DNA of 64,000 bases, taken from contig OZ024725.1 of the NCBI GenBank assembly GCA_964016875.1, forward strand, positions 49,273,927 through 49,337,926, given 5' to 3'. This DNA comes from Fallopia convolvulus (Eukaryota > Streptophyta > Magnoliopsida > Caryophyllales > Polygonaceae). The notes beneath the pieces were generated by a model. That model saw nothing but the letters and a program-made list of their open reading frames with translations, was not told the DNA's origin and did not search any database. The position numbers and the translations under genes were made by a program. Below, in pieces: positions 12,125-23,503 of the stretch. The first letter of the stretch is position 1, and each line of letters opens with the position of its first letter.

Positions 12125-12646
12125 TAGGGATGCACAAAAAACCGGTGGGGACGGGGATCCGCGGGGACCCGCCCCTAATGAGGCGGGGATTCCCCGACTT
12201 GGTGGGGAACGGACGAGGATCAATTCCGTATGCTCGATTTAAAATGAGGCGGGGAAGGGGAATGTAGTATCCGCCCCTAATCCTCGATATGTATACCCGA
12301 TATGTATTTTTAAATTTTTATTTATTTATAAAACATAAAATAAAAACATATATTAAATATAATTGTAGTTTTTAATTTAAAATCTTATATATATTTACAA
12401 ATTATATAATGAAATTTAAAATTTATGTTATTAAATTTGATATTTGTAAACTTTTTTAAAGTTTAAAATACTTTTTTTTTTTTATAATAAACAGGGACTC
12501 GTTAACAACCTGATACCCGACGGGGATTCCCTGTCCCGTTCCCCGCGGGGATTAGACGGGGACGAGGCGGGGATGGGGGACATAATAGTATGTCGGGGGT
12601 GGGGCCGGGGAATGCATTCCCCGCCCCGCCCCCGTGTGCATCCCTA
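12125..12646. mobile_element. hAT-family non-autonomous element with GC-rich ends
   Basis: Terminal inverted repeats tagggatgcaca / tgtgcatcccta, with an exact 8-bp target duplication cataagat (12117-12124 and 12647-12654). An 8-bp duplication is diagnostic for hAT transposons. The outer roughly 150 bp on each side are GC-rich and contain many ggcggggat-like motifs. The central 180 bp is nearly pure AT. No ORF. Confidence 0.85.
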
Positions 12647-12654
12647 CATAAGAT

Positions 12655-13980
12655 ATGTTGTGGTTTATGAGCAAGTGTTCATGGCTCAACGGTTGAACCT
12701 CTTGCCAATGTGCAAGAGGATCCAGGGCGGCGATTTGCCCTTAGAATTGGTTAGTAAACCAGTTCTCACTCATTTGTGGGTGTTCTAGGCTAACCCAAAT
12801 TGTACTTGAACTACCCTAAATCTTTTTAGGCTAACCCAAGTTGAATTTGGGCTACCCTAAACTTTACCAAATCAAAAAAAATGTTGTGGTTTATGCATTG
12901 TTCTATTTTAAAAATTAATATGTATTATGCAAAATTCATGAATCTACTTTAATGTATTACTGTATTTATCAAAATTCTTTTATTAGGATACTAGTTATAT
13001 CCGTAGTCGAGCCCGAGCTAGAACAAGCCTTTGAATAATTGAGTCGAGCTCGAGCATTTGAAAACTCGGCTCGACTCAGTTCGATTACAACCCTAGATAT
13101 AACAAAGAGGAAACTGAGCGAGCTATACCCTTGTTCGAAGCACATGAGCTCACCTAGGGCTTGCTACACTTTCTTAAAAAAGCATCTTTTTAAAAGAAAT
13201 TATTAGTACTTACTACTTATTTAAAAATGTGTGAAAATTAGTTACTTTTTATGTATTTTAAGACCAATAAATATTACTTTTTTATTAGAAAACATCAAGT
13301 ATAGCAAGCCCTATTCTATAAAAGATATATTCAAAGGTGTATAAGTATAACCGATCGAATAGTATTGATAGAAAACTAACGTAGTTAAGGTTGTGTTTGC
13401 ATATCTAATTAAAAGATTAGTTGAAGTTTTTATCGGATTGGTGGTTAAAAAAATAGATTGTAAAATATTTATAGTTTTTAGGAAAAAACTAATCTATGTT
13501 TGCATGGACAAATAATAAAAACTAATTTAAAATCATGTTTTGTCATATTTTATCTTTTTATTTTGAGAAAAATTCCTCAATAACCCCCCTTTCAATGTTT
13601 GTTTCCTTAAATGTATTCTTGCCTAATCGTTTTTCCAGAACTATACCTTTTTTCTAAAAAAGCCCAAAATACCCCTAATCCTTAATTATTACGGAGTATG
13701 ATTTACAGGTTACATAAATTTTGTTTACATAAAATCGTCTTTTAAAATAACCAATCGTTATTGTTGCTTGTAATAATTTATGTACGAATCTCAAGAATTG
13801 TACGAACGTGGATGATATTGTTTGATTTTGCAACTTTGCTTGGTTTTGATTGTGTTCATGATTATTAAATTTGTCATTAATTAGTAAATTCGTGATTATT
13901 AAATTTGTAATTTTGATTGAACTTGAGCTTGGTTTTGATCTACATGAAATTCTCACGCACAAAATTTATGTATTAAAATT
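12655..13980. other. intergenic, AT-rich, no supported gene
   Basis: Contains a degenerate tRNA-like stretch near 12680-12740 (ggctcaacggttgaa...caagaggatccaggg) and a short dispersed repeat at 13000-13110 rich in gagctcgagc and ctcggctcgact. No coding signal seen. Confidence 0.4.
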
Positions 13981-14720
13981 TATGTAACATAATTAACTTA
14001 TGTATTAACTTACACGTAATTTATGTAACAAAATTTTTGTAGCACAATTAACCTACAAAATTTATCCTACACGAATTACACTATATAAAATTTATGTAAT
14101 AAAATTAATATATATAAAATTACCCTACACAAAATTAATGTAACAACACCCTAATAAATTTTATGTAACAAAATTTTATGTAACACAATTAACCTACATA
14201 AATTTTCCTACATAATTTACACTACACAAAATTTATGTATTAACATTAATATACATAAAATTACCCTACCCAAAATTAATGTAATAACATCCTAATAAAA
14301 AATTATGTAACACAATTAACCTATAAAAATTATCCTACATGAATTACACTACACAAAATTTATGTAATAACACTAATATACACAAAATTTTCCTACACAA
14401 TTAATGTAACAACACCCTCACAAATTTTATGTAAAACAATTAACCTATACAAATTATCTTACACGAATTACACTAGCTAGTAGCTACACAAAATTTATGT
14501 AATAAGAATAATATACTACACAAAATTTATGTAATAACATGAATATACGTACACAAAATTACCCTACACAAAATTAATATAACAACACCCTAATAAATTT
14601 ACGTAACAACATTAATCTACAAATAATCTTACTACACAAAATTAATGTAACCAAATCTTAATTACTCTAGATAAAATAACCCTATATAAATTACTCTAGA
14701 TAAAATTTATGTAACCAAAT
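13981..14720. repeat. degenerate tandem repeats, about 125-170 bp per unit
   Basis: The motif series aaaattaatgtaacaacaccctaataaattttatgtaac... recurs near 14130, 14266, 14392 and 14562, each time preceded by variants of tacactacacaaaatttatgtaa. Units are diverged and differ in length. No ORF. Confidence 0.65.
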
Positions 14721-14900
14721 TATTGACACAATTTAGTGTATATAAACTAATTAGTGTAACTAGTTTGATTTAATGTAACAAGTAACCATATTTTATGTAA
14801 TATATTGATACTAACATGCTAATTAGTGTAATTAAATTTATTTTTTCTCAAAAAAAAACTAAATCTATTTAATGCAGTCGTATTAAAACCGCACAAAACG

Positions 14901-15114
14901 ACCAAATACCTCTTGGTCTAGTGGTAATTGGCGCTAGATCGCTTAAGCATTTGTCCAGAGGTCTCGAGTTCGAGACTCTCTGGCGGCAGAGAGGCTTGGG
15001 AGGAGCAACACCCCTTACGGGGTCCAACCACACTCCGGTCCAGACGTAGGCACAAAGTGTCGAACTGGGCGAGGGCCCAGCCCACCAAAAAAAAAAAAAA
15101 AAAAAAAAAAAAAA
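14901..15114 (+). mobile_element. tRNA-derived SINE, complete
   Basis: Flanked by the exact direct repeat cgcacaaaacg (14890-14900 and 15115-15125). It contains pol III box A TGGTCTAGTGG (14914-14924) and box B GTTCGAGAC (14968-14976), followed by a non-tRNA body and a long poly(A) tail (15087-15114). The pure A-run and intact target duplications suggest a fairly recent insertion. Confidence 0.92.
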
Positions 15115-15125
15115 CGCACAAAACG

Positions 15126-15427
15126 GTTTGTGGGTGAAGTTGAAAGTGGGTAGCACGATTTGGTTTTGAACATTATAAAGGAGAGAGAAGGGAAGAGTGA
15201 TTATAGGAAAATTTGTTATTAAGGGTAAATCAGTCCTCTTATTACGGATGGTATACTTATGGAAATTATTTAGGGAGGGAGTATATTAGTGTCCATAATT
15301 TGTGAAACTAGTATATTAATGGAATTACCTCTTTTATTTTTTAATGAAAAATTTATTTTATTTGTTTCGAAATTCTAGAAACTACTTGAAAAACTAGAAA
15401 CTATTAATTTGAAGCTTCTAATATAAA
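15126..15427. other. spacer, nothing recognised
   Basis: AT-rich flank between the SINE and the Helitron 3' end. Confidence 0.4.
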
Positions 15428-17424
15428 CCAGTTGTCCCCGTCGTGTCACACGCAACTATGACTTGATATTTTTTTTAGATATACTATAAAAAAGATATTA
15501 ATAAATAAAAATATAATATAAATAATAATTTTGAATTGGTGATTTATACAAATTGTAAAGAAAGCATAATTTTAAATTAAAGATTTTCATAGTAAAAATG
15601 AAAATAATGGGACATTTAATATGGATTAGCAAATAAAATTGACTTGATGTGTACGTATATTATAAAAAAAACATTATCGAGAAATTACAATTGTAATTGG
15701 CTAGATTTGTATGTAAATTATCAAAAAAATCAAAATTGAAAATTCAAAGATGTATCATAATTGAAATTTAAAGATTTGGCAACAAAAATATTCGATTCTA
15801 TCTAAATATCATAATGGGAAAAAATGTAGATTAACAAAAACAATTTACTTGATTTGTACATAGATTGTAAAACCGTAACTCATTTTTTCTATATATTTAT
15901 TATGATTTATTTTTTTAATACCGTAACTCATATTGGAAAAGTCAAAACAATGATAAGGTTGTCGAAAATATGTTAAGACTATCTCTAGACATATCTATTC
16001 TAATTCTTTTTTTTAGAAAATATGTTAATTGTTAAATTTTTTTTGGTCATATGGATTATTGGATCAATAACAATTTAATATTAATTTTGTAATTTAAAAA
16101 TATTATAGGATAAGATCTCAGTTTATATTTTTTTTAGATTATATTGGAGAGGTGTTAGGATCATGAAGATATGTTAAAATCTTATCCTATAAAATACATA
16201 AAAAAATATTTTTATGTCAATTTCATGGAAATCAATTTTTATGAACCAATTTTTATTTTGCTAGAAAATAGCTTAACTGTTAATTTTGTTGTTCAATATA
16301 TTAGTTATGTACTTACATATATGATCATATCATGTATGGATCCAACAATCTATTATTAATTTTGTAGTTTAAAAATATTATGGGATAAGATCTCGGTAAA
16401 TGATATGGTAAAATATATTGTAAAAAATATTTTTACATGTAAATTTCTCGAAATATGTAACTAAATTTCAAAAAAAAACATTATTGTAATAATAAAAAAA
16501 TTAAAAATGGATTGAGATTTGTAGATTATGTGGCAATATGATGTGTACATAACATATGAGTGACATGGAAACTGTTAATTTTGTTGTTCAATATATTATT
16601 TATGTACTTACATATATGGAGTCACGCTCGGGTACAATTTGCTACTACAGTAAAAAAAAATGCCAACAATTTTGGGACGTCCGATTAATATCACGAACGG
16701 CCCAGATTATAACATAATTATATAACAAAAAAGGGAAAAAATGGGGGTTATTTGTTTGAATGGCACGGAAGGTAATTATATTAAAATTTGACACGCATGA
16801 CAAAAATACCCTCAACTCCAAAAAAATCAATCAAACGCATTTTTTACTCTTCTTCTTCCCGTGACTCTTCTCCCCCGCCGACCCGAACGATGTATAGAGA
16901 CCTAAATTCACATACATCCCTACGCAAATCTCTGCCACCACCCCCTAACTCATTCAAATCGTCGATTGTTCTAATTCTATGGAGAAACAAACACAAGAAG
17001 GTATGCATAAACTTATAGGATTTTCTAATGTTTGATTTTGATTTTCTAGGGTTCTAGGATTTGATTTCCAGTAATAGAAGTGTTTATGGTATTTTTTTGA
17101 GCGATTTTTGATGGTTTTGGTTGGTGAACTATTATTGTTCACTTTGTGTTTATTTTTCTAGAAAAATGGTTGCTTATTGATGTATTGTGATGTTTTAAGC
17201 TTGTGGTTCATAAGTTATCAGAAAAATGGTTAATTTAGAAGTGGAATTGATCCTTTCATGACATGCTTTTGGTATAGAAGACATGATTGATGATATATTG
17301 CAACTGTTGAAGTTGTCTACTAAGTCTTCATATGAGAAATCTCAATGTAAGTTTGTCTAGATCTAGTTGTATTAGTAAGAAATAAGAAATGTGCATTTGA
17401 CCCTTGAGAAATAATATATTTTTC

Positions 17425-17494
17425 AGCCTATTAGCTCAAATGGTAGAGCAATGTGCATGTGCACATAGATGTGGGTTCAAATCCCACATAGGCT
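17425..17494 (+). tRNA. tRNA-like sequence, probably a pseudogene
   Basis: Acceptor arms AGCCTAT / ATAGGCT pair perfectly over 7 bp. The D arm is GCTC-AAATGGTA-GAGC, identical to that of plant nuclear tRNA-Ala. The T arm is GTGGG-TTCAAAT-CCCAC. The anticodon arm is abnormal: the best stem ATGTG/CACAT leaves a 6-nt loop, so no anticodon can be assigned safely. Boxes A and B are intact, so pol III transcription is possible. It lies inside the MULE. Confidence 0.55.
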
Positions 17495-18545
17495 AATTCT
17501 TGATACGATCATGTCTTTTTTGTTCGTATCGGTTATTCTTTTTATTCATGACTTTTTAAGGTAAGGTTCATAATATTTCTTCTTATGGTTCATAAATTTT
17601 GTTACATACTTTTTTGTTTATAACAATTGTTCTTTTGGTTCATATTTGAATAACCTTAGGTTCATCAAAGTTCATCTTATGGTTCATGTCTTTTAGTTCA
17701 TGCTAGTTATTATTTTCTTTCGTGATTTTTTGGTTCATGGCACTTGTTCTTTGGGTTCATGTTTTTGCAAGGTAGGTTCATAATAATTCTTATGGTTCAT
17801 GTCTTTTAATTCTTATTGTTTCCTGCCTTTTTGTTTATAACTAATTGTTCTTTTGGTTCATGTTTATCTAACTTTAGGTTCATCAAAAGTTCATCTAATG
17901 GTTCATGTCTTTTAGTTCATGATAGTTATTATTTTGTTTTGTGTTTTTGGTTCATGATAATTGTTCTTTTGGTTCATTTTTTGTAAGTTAGGTTTATAAT
18001 AATTCTTATGGTTCATGACTTTTAAATCTTTATAGTTTATCTTATAGTTCATGTCTTTTAAGTCATATTAGTTATTTTGGTTCATGACCTTTGTTCTTTA
18101 AGTTCATGTTTTTATAAGCATAAGTTTACAACATTTCATCTTACGATTTTTAGTTTATAAAAGTTGGACTAATGGTTCATGGCTTTAGACAGTCGAGTTC
18201 ATAACAATTGTCAATAAGGTTCATGAAATTTAATTCACAATACTTGTTATTTGTGTCATATTTTCATAAATGATATTATGTTGGTTCAAGTCAGTATATG
18301 GTAAAGTTCATAACAATTGTCATTAAGGTTCATGAAATTTAATTCATAATACTTGTTATTTTTGACATGTAATCTAGTACATAAAACATATTTTGTGGGT
18401 TCGTGTCTTTATATGATTATGTTCATAACAATTATCAATATGGTTCATGAAATTTAATTCACAAAACTTGTTACTTGTGTCATGCGTTCTAGCTAATAAA
18501 TGGTATGAGTTAATGATTTGGTATGCTAGGTTCATAATTTATGAA
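17480..18545 (+). repeat. GGTTCATG-rich degenerate repeat tract
   Basis: Variants of ggttcatg, gttcataacaattgt and tttaattcacaa recur dozens of times at irregular spacing over about 1 kb. All frames are broken, so it is not coding. It lies inside the 16619-19149 MULE. Confidence 0.7.
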
Positions 18546-19255
18546 CAATTGGTGAAAAAATAGTGCTCTAAACACTAAGTTGATCATTTGGGCATTTTGT
18601 CAAACACATGGTAGGCGGTTAGATGAGCACTGGACATTAGCCTTTGTTTTCAATGAAAAACTTGAAATTGTAAAGTAAAACATACACAATCTTCATATGT
18701 TTGATTATAATCAACAAAAATCAGTCCAAAACATAAAAAAACATCTAATCGAAGTAACAAGCTCCAAATTTTGAAAAAAAAACCCAAATGTGAACTTGAA
18801 ACCATTGAAAAAAGATTTATAGCAAAATCTATGAAGAGAGAGCATAAATTCGGGCTGAAATCTACAAAAAAGAGTGAACCAAATTAGAAGAAGCAAGATG
18901 CAACAAGAATGGAGAAAATCCGATGGATATAGGCGAATGAAACCCCACGATCTAGAGGTTGAAGAAGACACTTGCAACATATTTTCTAATTTAATGGGTG
19001 AAAGGACGAGAATACCCCTCCGTGTCTTGCTTTAGCCAAAAATTACTTAAATACGTGGAGGCAATCTTGGCCTTTAAAACAAGTGATCGAACGGCTGATA
19101 GATGCTCGCATAAATCACTGTAGCAAACACCCTCACCTGATCGCAATTCTACATATATGATCATATCATATATGGATCATTAACAATCTATTTTTAATTT
19201 TGTAGTTTAAACATATTATAGGATAAGATCTCGGTATATATTTATTTAAAAGTAG

Positions 19256-21069
19256 GTGGTGATGACAGGGAAGTTAATCATGAAGAACCAATTGTGGATG
19301 AAGGAAGAGCAAGGCAAGAGCAAGGCAACTGACAAAGGGGTTAATGAGGATGAGCCAGTGAAGGATCAAGTTGGTGGTGATGACAGGGAAGTTAATCATG
19401 AAGAACTAGTTAAGGATGAAGCAAGGGTTGATGACAGAGAAGATGTTGATGAACCTGTCAAAGATCAAGCAGAGGTTGATGACAGAATTGATGACCCAGG
19501 TGAGTTAGGTTCAAGCTTTTTTTCTGTCTCCTCGGATGAGTTAGGTTTTGACATGCGTGGACTTTTACAAGATGTAATGGATAATTGTTTTCAACTTACT
19601 GAGCATGGACATTTGTTTGGTTCTTTGTTTCAAGCTTCAAAAGAAGGAGCAACCTCTGAGATTGATGAAATTTTTCATAATCCAACGGTTCAATGTGATG
19701 ATGATGCAAAGGAAACAGTTGAACTTAGGAGGTCTACCAGATTTTTGAAGCCAGGTGCTTCAACCACAACTCCATATACTATTGAGAAGGATAAGAAGTT
19801 AAAGAAAAAGAGGACTGTTGCATTTCCTAAGGCTCCAAAGCATTCCTTTTATGGAGATGATGTTCGTAAACCATTTTACGATTGGTATAATAACGGGTAT
19901 GTTATTTATTAGTTATGTTATCTGTTTTTTTGTGATGATAGTAGTGTTTTGACAATTTTTGTGATGATAGTGTTGCGATGATAGTGTGTGTATAATGTTA
20001 TGATGACAGTAATGTTATGAAGACAGGCTTTTTTGTGTTGATTGCATTGTGATGACAGTAATGTGATGATGATGATATTGACTGCATGTTTATAATGCTC
20101 TGATGACAGTCTCTTTTTCTTGTGTTAGTGATAAAAATGCTGTTGTGGCTGGATCTGATCAAATGCTGAACAAGGATTTTTTTAGACTGCTCAAGACTAG
20201 AAGTCTTTGGTTAGGAGATGAGGTAAGTATATGATCAAATGATATTTTGTTGTTGTCAATTTAATTATGTGACATTTCATGTCTTTTTGTAGCATTTCTG
20301 TGAGGCTTTGTATTATTTGAGGAAAATTATTCATGATCATCTTGATGACTTCAAGAATGTGGTTATTATGGATTGGATTTGGTACAAGACATTCACGCCT
20401 TTTGAAGTGCAGCGTTATATCGTTCAAAATGATGATGTGCCAAGTGATGTGTTCAATTATTTTACTGGTTGGAAGCCTAATCTCTTTGGGAAATCATGGG
20501 TTCGTGGTGAGGTGACAAAGGTTTATACACCAATTCACCTTTCAAAAGAGAGGCGTGAACATTGGGTTGTATTGGAAATTAACTTGCATCGTCGCCACAT
20601 GACTGTATTTGACTGTTTTCGGGATTTGTATACGATGGAGGAGCTTTCCAGTTATATACAGCCTTTTACCAAGCTGCTTCCGTTTCTAATGAAGAAAAGT
20701 GGGAGGTTTGATCATCTTGAGGGCTTGGATGCTGATTTCACTTGGTCTAGAGACGCTTTGGTTTGTCAAGATTATTCCGGGTAGGTTGCCTTGTGTTATT
20801 TTAATTTAGTTATCATGTGTAATTATGTATATTTTTATGATTAATTCAGTCATTTCGTTTTATTTTTCAGCGGTAATTGTGGTGTCTATTGTATCAAGTA
20901 TATTGAAGCTCTTGCATTGGGACATAGCTTGGATGGTCTTGATGATGCGCACATGCTGGCGATTAGAGAGAAGATGGCCATAGATATTTTTAACTGCAAT
21001 TGGGTGGTTCACCAAAAATTGGATCTGGCTGTTGGAGATGGATATAGATGTATTGCTAGTGTAATGTAA
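19256..21069 (+). CDS. Ulp1-like (C48) cysteine protease of a MULE
   Basis: Four exons: 19256-19896, 20129-20222, 20293-20780 and 20871-21069, all GT-AG, total 1422 nt (473 aa plus stop). The N-terminal third is acidic with diverged repeats of the type VxDDREV-EExVKDE. The middle is basic (KKLKKKRT). The C-terminal catalytic domain has the C48 triad: His in EHWVVLEI, Asp in MTVFDC, Gln in VCQDYSG and Cys in GGNCGVYC, so the active site looks intact. C48 enzymes cleave SUMO precursors and conjugates, in nucleus or cytoplasm. The chosen ATG is simply the first available: coding-like sequence in a shifted frame begins at the element's broken left border, so the true N-terminus is probably lost. 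It converges with the SUMO-like gene 404 bp downstream. Confidence 0.85.
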
Positions 21070-21472
21070 TCTGTGAAGACAATGTTAGTTTTTAATGAAT
21101 GTAAGAGATGGATATAAATTTCTAGTGGTTGATGACAATGTTTTAGCTTTTGATCACAATGTTTTAACTTTTGTTTATGTGTTTGATGACAATGTAGGAG
21201 ATGGATATAAATACTTGTAGAACCTTTTATTGTGATAACAGTAATTGTTCTTGCAAAATTTATGTCTTTTTTGATATTCAACTATGATGACAATAATTGT
21301 GATGACAGTAGATCTTACGAGATGCTACATACTAATATTAAAATGGGAAACAATTCGATGACAGATAAAGAAAGAAAATCCCATGAAATACAACATACAA
21401 CAGTCTAAACGACAACTTAAAGATCCATGGTATAATCATATTAAAAGAGAAAAATATTGAATAAGAAACCCT

Positions 21473-21855
21473 TCATTGTTGTATTGTTGGTTTGACTGCT
21501 CTGATCTCAGAATCTTCATTAAGGCCAAGCTGCAAAGAAAGCATTATCATGATGTCATGTATATCTTCTGATGACAAGAAATTGGATTATCATGAACACT
21601 TACAGAAATATAGGTGTCTCCTTCAATCCGTGATGTGATATCGGTTTCGCTTAAGAAGAGTTTCATATATCCTGGTGGTACCCCGTTAATAATGCTATAA
21701 CGGTTCACCAATATCGACAATGGTGTGTGTGCTCTTATTCTTATTGGTGTTCTCTCATTAGTCTATGCATGAAATAGAAAATTTGTTACTTTTCATGAAA
21801 TATACGGTGTACAGAAAGAATTATATGGACTGATTGCTACCTCAACGTTCACCAT
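21473..21855 (-). CDS. small SUMO/ubiquitin-like fold protein, three exons
   Basis: Minus-strand exons 21855-21841, 21762-21604 and 21529-21473, with donors GTAGCA and GTAAGT and acceptors TGCATAG and TTTGCAG. The sum is 231 nt, 76 aa. The middle exon reads IRIRAHTPLSILVNRY then SIINGVPPGYMKLFL, then SETDITSRIEGDTYIS. This matches the SUMO core pattern: beta strand, T.L..L...Y....GVP....hhFL, ..I, then EGD.I.V. There is no C-terminal di-glycine; the chain ends LGLNEDSEIRAVKPTIQQ, so it may not be conjugated as it stands. The ATG at 21855 has a good context (acaATGg). An in-frame stop lies 19 codons upstream, and an open stretch RRTYANPFVTFT precedes the ATG. Splicing and family are inferred by eye. 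Confidence 0.6.
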
Positions 21856-21992
21856 TGTGAAGGTGACGAATGGATTGGCGTAGGTTCTTCTGGTTATGGC
21901 ATTCCTTCTTCACATGGTTGAATTGAAATGTGTTTTCTGTTGTTGGTGAGAACTTTTTTTTTTATTTTCTGGAATGAGAGTGTTTTGTGATG

Positions 21993-23497
21993 TGTTGAGA
22001 GGGTTTCTCGGCCAACAAATAAATTTGTAAGTCAAGACCCCGCTGAGTATAGCGAAATCAGGATCGTTCCACAGGAAGCAAGGTTGTTCGTCTATCAATC
22101 TACCAAAAATCAAGCAAAAACAAATAAAAACACTCACGAGCAGCCTCGTTAACGACGTTGTCAAGGTCGTTAACGAACCACCAAACACAAAACACTTCAA
22201 ATAACGACCTAATTAAAATCTAATTAAGATTCGATACCGAGGCAAGTACTCAGCAACGAAAATTCACCAGAAATAATTCAAATAAAACAAAAATCTAGGA
22301 CTAGGGACACCACAACATAGCCAAGCATAAGAATTCATAAGAAGATAAGATCATGCCTTTAAACAGATAGAGTCATCAACTTTCGTTGACTTAGCAAGTA
22401 AATTAACAAACTTTCGCATCCTAATTCACTTAATTGCTTGTTTTGGATCTAAAGCTTGAAACTTTCGTTTTCAAACAATATCAACCTTCAAGTTACTAAC
22501 TACCTCTTTCAATTAAGTTAAAAACTCAAATTACCTCCACTTTCGTTTTGGTATAAGCACAACAAACAATTCTCAATCAAAGATAAAAGGCATTCACAAC
22601 TCAATCTTACTCATCCAACATGCTCAACTATGCCGGGCTTAACCCCGATCCTAGAAAAGGAAACTACTCACTAATCATAACTAAGAAACTAAAAACTTCA
22701 ATCAAAAGAAACATTGAAACAAAACTCAAACTCGAATTAATAAGAAATATATCGTCTTACAGAGATTTAGAAGAAACCGAAAAACATCAAAATACCGAAC
22801 CAAAATCACGATCAACGACCCCGGTGACTATCGTCTACCGAGCCTCGACGGTCCTTCTCCGATCCGACTTTCTCTCTCTCGGCCCTTCGAAAATCTCCTC
22901 CTCAAAATCCTCCTCCCAAAAGCTTCCCCTTTCTATGCTAGATAGAAGGGTATTTATACTAAAAAGCTAAAAAATAAAAAGGCTAAAAGATATAAACTTT
23001 CCTAAAAAGAAAAACAATCCCTAAAAGATAGAAATAAAATCTAAAAAGATATTAAGACCTAAAATACATATTCTAATAACCCCAAAAGATTCTAAAAAGA
23101 TACTCAACCGACACGGAAATAAATTCCCGCTCAGGATCGGTGAACTATAAAATAAATACTCCAAATCTTCTTCTTCGTGGCCTCGTTAACGAGCCCTCAC
23201 AACCTCGTTAACGAGCCTGGGCTTTGTTTTCTTCCACACTTCCTCTTGTGATCTCGAGCTTTGACTTCTTAAATCTTGCACTCCTCCGTCTTTCGCTGTA
23301 ATGCTCCAAATTCAACTCCATTTAGCTCCTTTCCTCGCTAAAACCTACAAAATTCACAAAATAGCGTAGATTCCACTCTTTTCACAGAAATATGCAAAAC
23401 TATCTAAAAACACTCAAAACTAAACCTAAACTGAACAAAACTAAACCTATTAAGCAAAGAAAACCTACTAAAAACTATACTAAAAATGCGAACATCA
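21993..23497 (-). repeat. 3' LTR of the outer Athila element
   Basis: Nearly identical to 42407-43912. It is separated from its own internal region by the inner element, which inserted only 1 bp outside this LTR on the internal side if the AATAC duplication (23499-23503) is set aside. Confidence 0.93.
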
Positions 23498-23503
23498 AAA
23501 TAC

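Larger units (their letters stand above)
16619..19149. mobile_element. non-autonomous MULE, 2.5 kb
   Basis: Flanked by the exact 10-bp repeat tacatatatg (16609-16618 and 19150-19159). Ends are imperfect inverted repeats: gagtcacgctcgggt on the left and gaattgcgatcaggt in reverse on the right, both followed by a tttgctac...agt block. The uninterrupted site survives at 16311-16340 in the neighbouring Helitron unit (cttacatatatgatcatatc), which confirms both borders. No transposase is visible. Leader-like pyrimidine-rich sequence lies just inside both ends, each near a plausible splice donor or acceptor, so captured gene parts are possible. Confidence 0.8.
15428..19249 (-). mobile_element. Helitron, 3' part, interrupted by a MULE
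   Basis: On the minus strand the 3' end reads cgtgt-c-acacg-style hairpin (15452-15442), then acggggacaaCTGG|T, ending at 15428. It closely resembles the Helitron end at 6623. The body holds three tandem-like units (about 16000-16130, 16260-16400, and 16565-16618 continued at 19150-19240), each ending near ggataagatctc. A MULE splits the third unit. No 5' terminus is found to the right, and similarity stops near 19250 where the next element begins, so it is truncated there. Confidence 0.65.

Noticed and set aside
12655..12790. tRNA-like stretch (ggctcaacggttgaa ... caagagg)
   Set aside because: No proper T arm or acceptor pairing and no target duplications found; too degenerate to call a tRNA or SINE.
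14869..15156. ORFs with long Phe or Lys runs near 15.1 kb
   Set aside because: They are translations of the SINE poly(A) tail and its flanks, not genes.
19250..19260. True N-terminus for the Ulp1-like protein at the first Met
   Set aside because: Coding-like repeats continue in another frame up to the border with the Helitron, so the 5' part is more likely lost than naturally short.
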